From NCBI GenBank assembly GCA_013398955.1, contig VWPU01002121.1, forward strand, positions 94,837 to 158,836: a DNA stretch of 64,000 nt, in the 5' to 3' direction. Position 1 is the first letter of the stretch, and each line of letters starts with the position of its first letter. Below are positions 13,259-26,100 of this stretch, one piece after another. The position numbers were made by a program, and so were the translations under genes. The stretch comes from Callaeas wilsoni. Its lineage: Eukaryota; Chordata; Aves; Passeriformes; Callaeidae. The notes below the pieces were generated by a model. It was not told the origin of the DNA. It saw only the letters and a list, made by a program, of their open reading frames with translations, and searched no databases.

Positions 13259-16236
13259 TCCATCCATGTGACTGTTACTGCTGTGAAGTGCATGCCCAGC
13301 ATAAGCTGTGTGTTAGGACCATCAGTGCATGATGGTGCAATGCAATGAATACACTCCCAAAGAGTGCAGGGAGCCTATTTCAACATTTGTCCAGAATAAT
13401 TTCCATTTCACCTCTTCAGACTCCTAGGTACCCTTAATATAAAAACTTTAACTTGCACCACTCAACCATTAAAAGTAATTGTTTTCTGGCTGTCTCTGAT
13501 CTGATTCAAGTCATGAGCCTTTTTGCACAGAGCTACTTCTCAGCTTCCTCAATACTCTTGCCTTGCAATCAGCTCTTTGTGGCCTGGGTCATGCGGGTCT
13601 TGGATACTCCAGATAAAAGAAAACCTGAATAATGCTGGTAGTCCCATTTCCATCTTCCTGTTTCTACCTTAACAGAGCACCTGCATGCTCCTGGATGCAG
13701 GCAGGCAGGTTAAGCTGGGTACCTGCTGCAAGAGAAGCAGGGGCAGCTGGTGCTCCAGGCCAGGTTACCTGCAATGCCCAAGCACACAGACCTTCTCAGA
13801 GCCAGCTCATCTCAGAAAAAGCTTCGTAACACCAGTTAAATTTCCTAACAGCTGTCTGATCTCAGGAAAATCAACTTCCCTTTCCCTCAGTTGAAGGGGA
13901 CATTAACAGCAAAGTGTCATAGGAAACAGCAGCAAGAAATAATTTGTGTCAAAATGGAATAAATTAAATTGAGCGGAGTGTCACTGTGTACTCAGAATAA
14001 AGCTGTGACTTCAGAGCAATCACTTAAGTTTTGTGCAAGAATAGATGAGGACAGAGCTGCCTTGCTCCTTTTTCCACATCAGATCAACAGCAAAAAGGGC
14101 ATTTTTCCTTAGAGCGCAGCAGCCACGCTCCAAATGGGGCAGATCTATTAACAGAGTAAGTGGGCAGTCAGATATGCCCTTCAAAAACCTGCACAGGGCC
14201 GGAATTCTTCAGTTTCTCACATTGCACTGCTCAGGGAAATTGTGTGGCTGGAACAGTTTTCATTCCTATCACGATAAACAAGATTTTTCGCATATTTACT
14301 GTACCTCTCTCAGTTCCCATGCTACTACATGTAACTGGAAAATTAATAAAGAGTTTATGGCTAAAAGGGTAGAAATAAAAGGAAGATCACAGCTGGTGTA
14401 CAGTAAGTCAATATAATCAGGAGGCATTGATCAGTGGAACACAAAATGTTTTCATTGCCTTAGAAGTCAATATTGCAGGGGGAAAAATAGATGTACACAA
14501 TCGTATACACTCAGCTTAGCCACTAACACTTCACAGACAAAGCTCAGTGTTTTAAAGTGTTTCAGAGCTTGCTTGCTTGCTTTAATTTCTTTTGGGTGAG
14601 TCTGTCGCTTTAGAAAAACAGGTAGGAGTCAGGATGCCTGGCGTTAATAGAGATTTTTATTATGTTCTTCTTTTTGGCATTTTTCCTGTGCCTCACAATG
14701 AGCAATACTTAGCACAGAACTCATCCAAGACTGAATGTAGATCCTACTCAATAAGGAGCACATCTAAAGATATTCTTGAAGCAGTAAGAGAATAGAGTTT
14801 AATATAGCTTACTAGTATTTTTTTTTTCTGTAGTCTTTGGTTAAGCCCCTGAGCACGTAAGTGTTGTATAAATGTAGATGAAAACACTAAACTTGCCCCA
14901 AACAGTTTAAAATCTACATAGGAGATAGACAAACTTTGGAAAGTGCAGAGAAGAAAATGAAAAATGTCAGTAAAAGGATGTGTAATGCTGGGGACATACT
15001 ACAGGTGAGAAACTACAGAGGTGAGGTTTGCACATCATCCTGGAGGAGTATGAGCCAGGCAAAACCAGAGAAAAGCAGAATCAAAATGAAGGATGTTGAG
15101 CCCAGCTTAGGGTGTTAGGTATGTGAAGATGAGAAAGGTGGTGCCTTAGAGATATTATGGAGTTAGAGTCTATAAAAACTCCAAGCAACCAGGATATGAG
15201 ATTTAGGGGCAAGGTTCATCTTAAGCACCATTATGAAGCTCCCTGATTTGCTTCTTTACTCTCTACATAAGCTGGCAGTTCCCTCCAGTTGTTCCAGCTG
15301 TCAGTGCAAATTGCTGATGGTCTTCAAGGTTTTCCAAAATTAATCCTTTAACTGCTTTAAATGTCACTAGACCTTCAGACAGTGCCTTCATCCTATCTGA
15401 AGATTTTATGACACTTGCTTTGTTTCTTTCCCTTGGGGTTGAAGCACCACCACAAAAGACATGGTTAAAGGCTGTTGCTGCTGATGTCAGTTGAAGTTTG
15501 GGGCATTGGATTCAGTGAGTTAGTTCCGTTTTTCTCCTTGTTACCATCTGTATTTTAATGCAGGTTCTTTGCCTGAGATCCCTCTGAGATCACTAAAGAT
15601 TTTCACTGGCTATGAGTCAGTAATTATTTTATATTATTATTTATATTAAATATGCAACCAGGGACTGAATTCCTGAATTCCTTAATTCCTTTTGCAGTCA
15701 CTCTGCCAAGCTGGTAGTCCTCATGGATGAGATTCATCTAACAACAGATTCTGACATCTAGATCTGAACAAATAGTGAGATTCTTTCACCAGTAATGATT
15801 TACTGTAACCCTACAGTAACTCCTAAAATAGATCTTGTGATTCTTTTCCTTAGAAGTGTCTGTTTCTCTCACTAGAAATAAATGCAGCCTAGGTTGACAT
15901 CTACACCCAAAGCCACCCAAAGTCATGAGATGATTTCCACCCTTCACAACCAATCTTTTGTAGTGAGTTTAAAGGATAAAGGTGAGAGGTAAGGAGGCAG
16001 ATGCCTGTCAGAGAGGAGATGTTTTCAGTTGAAGGGAGGGATCTGGGCATACTCCCAGCACAACTGGGGCCAAATCTGACCTATCAAGTAACAGACATAC
16101 TTGTATGTTTGAAAGTTTGGACATATTTTAACAGTTACTATTATCATCACATTTTCTATAAAAGAAACTCCCTTTCTCCTCAGTATGAACCTTCTCCCAG
16201 TTCAGTTTTAATGTCTTAATACTCTTCACTGTGTTT

Positions 16237-16270
16237 TACATTTCTTGGCCCATTACATTTCTTGGCCCAT
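16237..16270. repeat. 17-bp tandem duplication
   Basis: The unit TACATTTCTTGGCCCAT occurs twice head to tail with no mismatch (16237-16253 and 16254-16270). Perfect identity suggests a recent slippage event. Confidence 0.9.
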
Positions 16271-16279
16271 TAGTGTCTC

Positions 16280-16510
16280 TTCTACCTTTATTTTCTCCAT
16301 TGCCAAAGAAAATTTTCAGTTTCTCTTTCATATTCCCACTCTCTCCTCATTGGAATAGTGTGGAGTTTTGTCTCCTTGCTCCTTCTCTTGGTCACATCTC
16401 TCTTTTCTCCCCAGCCTGTCTGTCCTTCTTTTTCCATTTTCTCCTGTCTTACTGTGAGTCTTCATCCCTTCCCATCCCCATTCTCCTCACCTAACTCTCC
16501 CAAGAGCACG
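16280..16510. repeat. Pyrimidine-rich stretch
   Basis: The plus strand is dominated by C and T here, with many ttctcc and tctcttt words. Open frames across it (such as 16231-16494) are a by-product of this composition. Confidence 0.5.
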
Positions 16511-18829
16511 CTATGGAGCACAGCCAGTACTGAATTTTAGCAGCCACAGCCTCATGTGCAGAAGATGACACCACACCAATGGCCAGACTTTGCTGTGCCA
16601 CCACTTTGTGCTCCAATCACATTTTCTGCCAGGTACTCATTGTTCCTCTGCCATCTCCTGCCTTTCCTCTTCTGCCAAACTTCCTCACAGTTGAAATGGT
16701 TGGAGCTGTAAAAAGGTCTCTGCCGCTCCGATCTGCATGTCCTGGGGGCTGAGGCATTGACCATTGGAACACTGCCTTAAAATAATCAATAACCACGGGT
16801 GACACGCCAACCTCGCGCTGGCCAACCAGGGATAACTTGGGGTATTTCCTCATTCTCAGAGAGAAACAGCTATTTGTTTAATAGAGGCCGTCACCCAAAA
16901 ACATTGCTGTGCCTCTCTCAGACAGCCACGCTCCAGGAGAGAGGAGCTGGAAAGCCTGAAGCTGGCTGTGGGGAACTCTGGAGCCTGGAGGCCATCTTAG
17001 CCCTGCTTAGAAGGTAAGCAAAAGCATTTACACGCTTTCCGTAGCATTAAAAAGCAAAACTTTCCTAAAACCTCACTAAAAATTAGAAGCTTGTTCTAGC
17101 CACCTTGCTTAACGAAGCTGTAGAATGTGCTTTTGTTTGGTGAATTAATCAAGTGTTTTAAGTGCTTCTAGCAAACCAGAGTGTTTTCCTAAGCTGTAAT
17201 AACCACATACGGATCCTCTGATGTGCACAGGTGGCAAAGCGGCATTGATTTTGGTGGTAGAGGCTCTCGCTAGGTTTGGTGATTGTTGTTTAGGTAAGTT
17301 CTCCCTGCAGTTTGAAGTGGTATTGAGATAGGTCAGAGAGAATGGGCTGGAACCCCCAGTTCTTCCAGCCAAAGCGGCGTCATGCTGCTTTGTGCCGTGC
17401 AAGAATTGGGCCCTCCAGCGATGTACGAAAGATGCAGAAGAGAATTTATAACTCAACTACAAGGCTTAGCTTTTGTAGAAGGAGGCTAGGCTGTGCCTGT
17501 GCTTGTTTGCTTCTCTCTGGGGAGGGGAAGTAGGTGAGGTTGGGCAAACAAATGGAAAAGCTAAACTTGGAATGAGATGGGAAAGCAGCCAGGCAAGAGT
17601 CAGTGTAAAAAGAAATCCTAGACACTGGTTATTTGAAAGACAGGTGAAATATCCAGTATTCTTTCCATTTTCCTCCATTCCCATTCCCCACTTCATCTGT
17701 TGCTTGCACATTGTTGGTCTGTTTAAATTTCTATCTCTTTGAGATAGAGGTTTTTCCAGAGGCTTGCAAAATGCTTTGCCAAATTTTGAGCACTGTATAA
17801 ACAACAGGTAGTGAACATAAACACAGAAGTATCTTTGTTAAAAATGATCCCATCTGGAATAGTTTAATGCCAGTTAACTTATTTTAAAGATGGATTATAA
17901 AGCACAACATGACTGCAAAGTGCTCAGAAGAAAAGGCATATAAGCACAGTGCTCTTTTTGAGCTCATAGCAGCAGAGAACGATGCAAATTTTTTGCTATG
18001 GAAATGCAAACTCAGAAGAAGTCTCTGGCAGTCACAGCTGCTTCACAGCAATATATGGCACCCCATAAAGTCTTTCTGTTTTTCCTCTCAGTTACAGAGG
18101 TCTGAGAACATCTCACCTGATACTTTACCTTACCTCTTCACTGTCATCATTCTGTCACCAAAGTCTGTTTTAGCCTGTCTCTGGCTTTCTCAAAAGGCTT
18201 CAAGCTACCTTTCACCTGGGCCTTTTTCTTGTTTGGGAACCCAACCTTGATTGATTTCTGTGTTCCTAGCCTGCTTAATACCTTCTCCACACCAACCTTT
18301 GTCATAAAACTTTCAGGATTAGCCAATGCACATGAGTAAATTGAGGGACATTTCACTGCTGACTGCCTCAGTTATTACAAAAACTATTTGCATGTAACAA
18401 GCAAAGGCATCTGTGTGTGCATGGCTACGGGTGTGTGTCCACATCCTTTTCCTTCTCTTTCATTCGGTAACTTGCTCACAGGAGAGCAAAGCCCTTTTTG
18501 TCATAAACTGACAGTTCTCTCTGAGGACAGAAATCCACAGATTGATATTTTGTATTTTCATGCATATTTTATATTTTTATGCTTTTGAAAGCCTTGAACT
18601 GGAATGAAGCTCGATAAAACATCATGAAGAGTTTGTGTCATAAAGTTGAAGGCAGTATGCAAGTTCAATAATCTCTGACCCAGTAGTCTGAAATTTCCAA
18701 ACTGACATGGAGAAATACCTGTGGATCCACTTTTGTACTGATCAGGATTTTCACTCTGGCCACAGAACACAGCATGGGTGCAGTGTGAGCTGAGGTTGTA
18801 GACTTTGGTGAAGAGGGGTCTAATAGCAG

Positions 18830-19110
18830 CCTACAAAAAACTGAGAGGTGATGGAGTTGTGTGAGAGAATATAATGAGGAGCAACAGCCTTGTTTACAGC
18901 TTTGGAGATTCAGATTGGACATGAGAAAAGATTTTTTCATCAAGAGATTGGGTCAGCCCTGCAACAGGTCACCCAGAGAGGTGATGGTGGCTCCATCCTT
19001 TTCAAAGCTCAGCTACACAAAGCCATGTCTGACACAGTGACCTACTGTTGGTGGTAGTCCTGCTTTCAGCAGGAGGTCGGACTGGACACCTGCAGAGATC
19101 TCTCTCAATC
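18830..19110 (+). mobile_element. CR1 LINE 3' fragment, plus orientation
   Basis: This matches the CR1 pattern beginning 'gcagcctacaaaaaactgag', then 'cacccagagaggtgatggtgg', then 'tagtcctgctttcagcagga', ending 'ggactggacacctgcagaga'. These blocks occur in that order in avian CR1 subfamilies. It is truncated and diverged, and lies about 870 bases upstream of the TM4SF5-like start codon. Confidence 0.82.
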
Positions 19111-19980
19111 AGTGCTTCATTTATGTTGAGTCTTTGGTTTTAGAAAAAGAACCTGAATGCTAAGAACTACTGAGCTACTGTATGTTATGATAGATCTCTG
19201 AAAATGAGATGGGACAGCTTTTTGACCTGCTCTTAGCAAACAGACACACAATTAGACAAGATTGCAGCTTTTCAGATATGTTAGGGTGGGTGCCAAACAG
19301 GCCTGTAATCCACAGTCTTATCTACCTTTATGTGCACAATAAGCATGTCACAGTAAACAGCAATAAATATTTCTCCAATTCTTGCTGAGAGTGTATTTTT
19401 GACTGAAATAGAGGAAATGCAGCTGGTAGATGCCCTGGGGAGGCTTCCCCGCTTGCCCCAGTGCCAAGGCAGGGTTGAACATTCACATGGCATCCTTGGT
19501 AGCCATTTCATGCTCTTCTAGACCTTCAGTGCAAGAGATTTCAAACCAGCTTCCCAAGACAGTGGTCCCAGAAAACCCAGGGCATCCACCCCCACTTCCA
19601 CTCAAGGCCTTAGCCCTACCTGGCTAAGGGTATTTGTTTGTGGGGTCATGGTTTTGTTACTGATATTCCCAATGAACAGGCAATTGTCCATTAACAACTA
19701 AAATGAAACTCCCCAGTGATTTCATACCAACACAGGTGTAATCCTACAATTTAAAATAAATTCAATTAAACATCCTAGCTTTGAATAATTCAATTTCAAA
19801 TAAATTCTCTGAAGGGAACAGGATCTGTAGAACAGGATTATCTGTCTAAGTCTTACCTGGAACATTTCTTTCTTCAAAATTGATTCTTGTTTCATTAAAG
19901 AATAAAACTGCTGAAATCCTGTGCCCCCTGCACTGCAGTAACCCAAACCTCCCTGTGTCTTTCCTGAGCAGAGAGCTGCC

Positions 19981-20151
19981 ATGTGCACGGGGAAGTGTTC
20001 GAAGTGCATCGGGATCACCCTCTTCCCACTGGCAGTATGTGCCATTGTCTCCAACATTCTCCTATACTTCCCCAATGGACAAGTACTGCAGCTCAGCGAG
20101 ATAACTGATTTTGTCTGGTTTTTCCATGGCATTCTGGGAGCTGGGATACTG
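19981..20151 (+). CDS. TM4SF5-like exon 1
   Basis: Encodes residues 1-57: the cytoplasmic Cys-rich start, TM1 and most of TM2. The ATG lies in GCTGCCATGT, a fair start context with G at -3. It ends in phase 0 at the donor G|GTAAGA. Confidence 0.92.
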
Positions 20152-23100
20152 GTAAGAGATGAATGTTTCTTGTGAGTTTTGTTCTGTTTTGTTTTAAATT
20201 TGGGGCCAAGAAAACCTCCATTAAAAAAAAAAGGTCATGAAAATGTGTTTTGCATAAACATGTGAACAGCTTAAATGAGAAGCTGGGTATGTAACTGAGA
20301 AAATGCATTCAAGGCAAAAAAGGTGCCTAGTCAAAGTCCTGAAATAAATATCAGGACTCCAAATTAGGAGGAAGCACTAGGACTGACTGCTCTCTGTGGA
20401 GAAAAGTTACATGAGTGTTCATCTTCCAAGACTGAAAGCAAAACCGAGGTCCTAAGCCCAGCTGGAGGTGGTGAGTTTTCACTATTGTCTGCACACCCTT
20501 GTTACTCCTCCAACTGATTTTATGTACACATAATTCACAAAAACATTAAGGGAAAAACTGAAACACGTTTCAGCAGGTGTTAGTTCAAGACCCAGTTAAC
20601 ACTTTACAAATGTGGAGGTGCAAATGGCTTAATAAGCTGAATGCCTCATGTTCCCACGCTCCCACCCACCTTCTTTTAGGTTTGATCTGGTTTGATTGTG
20701 CTCTTCTATAACTAGTTCTCCATTCCAGGTCTCAGGAAAGATCACTTTTATGTGAATATCCATGGCTAGAAGGGAACATGTTGGGGAATACTTATCTTTC
20801 CAGTTCATCAGAAAGCCTGCTCCCTTTGTGCTCTTTCAATTATCTACCCACGTGCAGCTAAAAAGCTGAGCGAGTAACATGTGTATGACCAGTACTGGTC
20901 AGATGGCAAACTGGCCAAAAAATAAAAGAATGTTTAAGAATAATTAACTTAGGAAAAAGTAAATCTCATTCAGTCAGACTATGATGCAGCTGCTGCTTAA
21001 GTCTATGGAAAGCCAGCAGTGGATATAGTTCATACTCATATTTCCCAAAGCAGAAACATGGTATAAGATCGTTCAATAAACTGTTCTCCACCAGCAGCTT
21101 GTCTGCTTCTTCTTGCGGCTACCACTTGGGCTTATTACTCATGCTGAGCTTGAACATAAGCATGAGTTTGTAGGAGTGGAACTACATGAGAGATCTTGTG
21201 GAAAATTCGTATCACTGCAAGCCCAGGAGTCACTGGCGTTCAATGAAAGGAAAAGCAGATGTTAGACGTGAGAGCATCATCGGCTCATTGAAAACGTGCC
21301 TTCTTTTAAGGCTTCCACACAGACTTGCCTGTGGCCAGCACCACATACATCAAAAATGAGAACAGCTAGTCAGAGGAGAAGAGAAATTTGCATTGACCTT
21401 CAAAACTCAGCATTAGGAGTAATTATTGATCCACAAACAATGCTGTTGAGTATATGCATTTTCCAGAAAACAGCATGAGAAATGCCCAGAGGTAAGGGGA
21501 AAGAAAGCATTATCATCAGCTCCATCTTCCAGATGCTGGAAGCATGGGAAAATAAAGATTGGCTTCTCAGTCCTAAGGAGTTAAAACAAGGGATAGGATA
21601 TCCCACAACTGGAGTCTAGTCCATATCTTGACACTACAGTGAGGAAAGATGAAGCCGCAATACATTCCCCCATGCACCTGGCTTCCTCCCAAAGGAAACT
21701 GAGGCAAGTCATGCCAACAGGTTGCCTAATCTTAGAGAATCTCCCCATAACTAGGACACAGCCTCCAGAGTCATGATGGTGGGAGAAACTTCAGAACAGC
21801 CTGGCTTAGCTCTGTGAGCCACTAAACCTCCCTCCACCTGAGAACTTCATCTGCCACGTAGATCATCAGCGCACTCTTTGGCTGAGTAGCCAGCTTCACC
21901 CTTCCCTCCACCCTTCCCTCCTCCTCTGCCGAATCTCTAATGGAAATCATATGATGTGAAAACCTCTCACTTTCCTTATTTCAAATACTTAGGACGTAAA
22001 GAGAGTAAGACCGGCTGTATGTGTCAGAGTAACATCTCTCTTCTTGGAAAGCCTGTGTGCAACACAAGGAAATGCCTGACTGAGCCATGGCTCACATGCA
22101 GCTCTTGTTTTACTAACAACAGTCAAATCCAGCAAATTCTCATTCCCATGTCAAAAGGCAGGTGTTATAATCAGGCACTGCATAAAAAGAAAGCTGCCAA
22201 GGAAACCCTTCATCCTGAGCCAGGCTAATAGATAACACAAAGGTGTTTGCAGCTTAGATGGGAAACCTCAAAAGAAAAATGACAGCCTTGGAGGAAAAGG
22301 AGTTTTGGTTTGATGGGCAGAGGTATTAACTCTTCTTCTGAGTGCCAGACAGTAGCACACTGGGGCTGAGGCTGCCTAGGGGACCATTTGTGATAATTTA
22401 AGAGCTGACTTCTTTGTAGGAAGAGGAGCACCTTTTTAACCTCAACGCTCTACTTCTGCAGGCTTCCAGATCTGGTCCAGCCACCACGGTAGGTGCTGTA
22501 GGTTGCCTCTGGGGTGTGCACAAAGGGCAACAGAGAATAAATCCTTTGAAAAATATTTAGGAGCCTACAAATCTAAGCAAGTTTAATAACACTGTCCTAC
22601 ATTGTTCAACAGAGATATTCACACTACACACGTAAATTCCGTGGGCTTCGTTCATCATGGGCATTCTGCTCTTCTTGCTCTACATGAGAAAAAATCTTGC
22701 CAGCATACAGTCAGGCCATTTTTACAGATTTTACCTTTTATGTTTGTTTGCTTGTTTGATTGATTGACTGATTGATTTGGGTTCTCTTTCTTTCATTAAC
22801 TTTATGGTAACCATTTTCTACTTTCTCAAATACTCTTTTACTTGTGCTGCTCTTTGAGATGCTTTAACCAGCACTGGTGTGTAGAGACAAGGCAGTGGGA
22901 GTGTGCTGGCTGCATAGCCAGACCCACAAAAGCTTTCTTGCCCTCTGGCTACCAAACTAAAGGCAACTTTTCCTAACTCCAGAGTGTCTCTGTAAGGCAG
23001 CATTATATCCCGAGTCATAGATGGTTACTGACTGCATTGTATTGGCCCAACTCCACCTGATAATTACCATGGAGAAAGCTGATGTGAACTGGGAGTTCCC

Positions 23101-26100
23101 TATTGGCTGAAGTTCATACTGTAGGTTTTCCAGAAGTGTAGCACAAAAAACACCCCAAACCAAAGTCAGATCTGTTTCAGGAAGCTCAAGGCTAATTTCC
23201 CAATTATAATCCAGAGCGGAATGCTCAAGAAGTTTAAACTGACGTAATTCTTAGTCCAGCTATGTGACTTTTCTGGACAGAAATTCAATTTTCTCAAAAC
23301 TGACACATTTAAAAAAAAAAAAAACAAACCCAAACCAAACAATACCCTGCTGAACCTTTTTATACCCTGAAAAAAGCAGCATAGCTTCAGCGATCAGATT
23401 TAATGTACCAGCAACTTGCCAGACAGCTCTAGCTGTAACCCCACACTTATTTCTGAGTAACTCTTCAACATCACCAACATCCAAGCAGGTGTAACTCCCA
23501 GAGCAGAGTCAGAAGGTGACTTACATTTGAGGAACATGATGCCCAAGCTCCTAGAATTTAAAAACCACCCCAGCAGAAGTGCTGCACACCAATTCAGCCT
23601 GTGCTTTTCTTACAGGTTATTTTGCCGGCATTCATGATGCTGGGAGCAGGTGGAGCAGGATGTTGCGCTAACAGGTGTGGGGTAAGTGGATATTTATGTG
23701 TTGAAATGGCACTACAGAGTTTGTGCAATAGCTCTTTAAATGGCTGCTCAGCAGGTGGAAATGTGCAGTGACAAACCATCACACCACTGTCAGCACCCAT
23801 GTCAGAGAAACGTAAAAGAGGAGCTTGATTTACAGCGTCCCTGGGCTGGAGCTGAGAGCTCAGTAGCCAACAGGAATATTATGATATTGCAGCTGCTGAT
23901 ATGAGGGAAATCAGCCAGGGCCGGTGCTGCAGCCCTTAGGCTCAATGCTGAGGGCAAAGGGGACAACATCACGTAAAGTAAACTGTGGCTCCAGCTTACC
24001 CTGCTCAAGGCAATCCTAAAGACTGAGACAGCTGCCTGTTCCTCCTGCTTCCACAGAGTCCTGTTTCCTCTATACCTTTCCATGGCAATCTGCTTTTCCA
24101 CAGGTTCATCCCTGCTTTTCTCTGTAGGGATACATAGGACCCCTATTTGCAGGTCCATGCCAAAAGCCTGAGCTGCTGCATCTAGCACTGAGGAGCCAGC
24201 GCTGCTTCCTGCAGCTCTGACCAGTAGCTCACATGCACCCAAATGTTATGCACATGAAATGTGAAAATGCAATTTAGGCTCTCTGATATCTAAAGAAAGG
24301 CCAGAGACATTTTTTCCTTCATAATTAAAAATATTATAAAGCAACATGTTATGCAGGCATCTCCATTCATCCTCAAGCCCCAGGAACAGACTTCTGTGTG
24401 GCTATCATTATTGGCAAGAATAAACTGACTTAGAAATTTTTTTGAGTCTGAATCCTTCCCAGAAGCAGCCTGGAATGAGAGATTTCCATGTAATAAAACA
24501 CGTCTCTTCTGTACTCTTCAATTAATATTTAGTTTGATCCATGAGAAGACCTTTGGCTCTTCAAAATGTTTTACTTTAATTCATTATTCATAATACCAAA
24601 ATAGCATTCTTTATTAGGATGTCAGCAAGCACATTCCAAGGGACATGGCATTACACTAATTTTACCAAATGTCACATGCACAAACAGAACGCTAATGATG
24701 GCCTAGCAGGCCAGTTGCAGAGCTGGGGTGAGATCCTAGGCACCCTGCAAAAAGTGCCTGAGCCAGCTGCTTTGCTTGATTTTGAGTGATGTAGAAAGCA
24801 ATGGTGAAAAACAGCCACTGTAGTGGTTCCTACACTCACTGAATGTGGTGAGTCAGAGGGGAAATCCAGCTGAACTGGGCTGAGTTCACACATCTCAGGT
24901 GTCTCTTCTCCATCCTTCATCCCAGCCCTAAATATTACAGAGCCAAGAGTCAAACTTCCCCAGACTGGCTGGGTTCACTCTCCAGGCCAACAACACAGGT
25001 GGTGGCAGTGTCATCCAGCAGCCCACATCCACAGACCCACCACAATCCTCTGCTCTCCCCCACGTCTTTCACTGTCTGAGCCATTCCTAGCAGCAGTACA
25101 TGAATGCCAGATACCCTGTCTGCACCTTCCCATCACTGATTGGTTACCTACCAGCTGTTCCTCCTCTTCTTTGTTTGCTGTTACGGAGGAATAAAATAAA
25201 TGTTAAGAAAGTAATTTGATTATGCACTGTGGTATTTTGTAGAATCAGGAGAATCACAGAATCATTAAGGTTAGAAAAAACTCCAAGTTCATCAAGTTCA
25301 ACCTTCAAATGAATACCGCCATGCCCACTAAAGCATATCACAAAGTGGCTGATGGCCAAGTGAAGCTACCCAAACCAAACTGGAAAATAGGCTCAGTGAG
25401 AACAGTCTATCTATGAAAATACTGTCTTCTTGAACACACTCCTCTGGAGTCATACATCTCTGTGAGGTGGAAAGGGTGAAGTTCTACATACACCCTGTTT
25501 CAAACAGACTGTGGCTCAAAGTAGGGATGAGATGGGAACATGAGCAAAGAGTGAGTGTGATCGGCACTAAAAATAAGTTTACCCTGCACAGCTCCTGAGG
25601 AAGAGTGATTTCCAAGCATTGAAAAAGAGGTGAGTATTTCAGGGAGATCTGATGGTGTGCTTCTTCAAGGGAAGAAACCTCAGGCAAAATCTGCTTTGAG
25701 GAGAGTAGGAGAAAATGCACGGACATCCACAGCAGGGTTGTGTGTGACATCCACAGCTCAGATGTCCTGACTATGTGGGCTGTATATGCAAGGCAGGGTA
25801 TGGTGTGAGGCCCTGGACAACAGAGAAGTCCTGGGATTGGTTCAAATATTCACAATATCAGCAACTTCCCAAAGTGCCAGAGCTCCTTGTGAGGTAGGTC
25901 TGGATGGACCTGATAAGGGGTCCCCAGCTACTTCCACTTGCTGGCAGAGAAAGAGCCCTCACTGGAACTACTCAGGAGCCTCTGTAATCCAAGAGTTAGT
26001 TTGGGCACCTTTCTTTGGGCTTTGGAGATCTTAGGTATAAAACTATAATTTACAGTCAATACTCAGAATTGCTCGTCATAGTAAAAAAAAAAAGAGGCTA

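Larger units (their letters stand above)
2600..18829. other. Intergenic region between HEPHL1 and the TM4SF5-like gene
   Basis: About 16 kb of AT-rich DNA in which I recognise no protein domain on either strand. Open frames are short (at most about 147 codons), lack a family signature, and I could not chain them through splice sites. Visible contents are a 12-bp perfect hairpin at 3212-3240, a purine tract near 13187-13258, a 17-bp tandem duplication at 16237-16270 and a pyrimidine-rich run at about 16280-16510. Distal regulatory elements could be present but cannot be read from the sequence alone. Confidence 0.6.

Noticed and set aside
23802..24242. 146-codon minus-strand frame in TM4SF5-like intron 2
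   Set aside because: Lies wholly within an intron, no recognisable motif, low-information composition.
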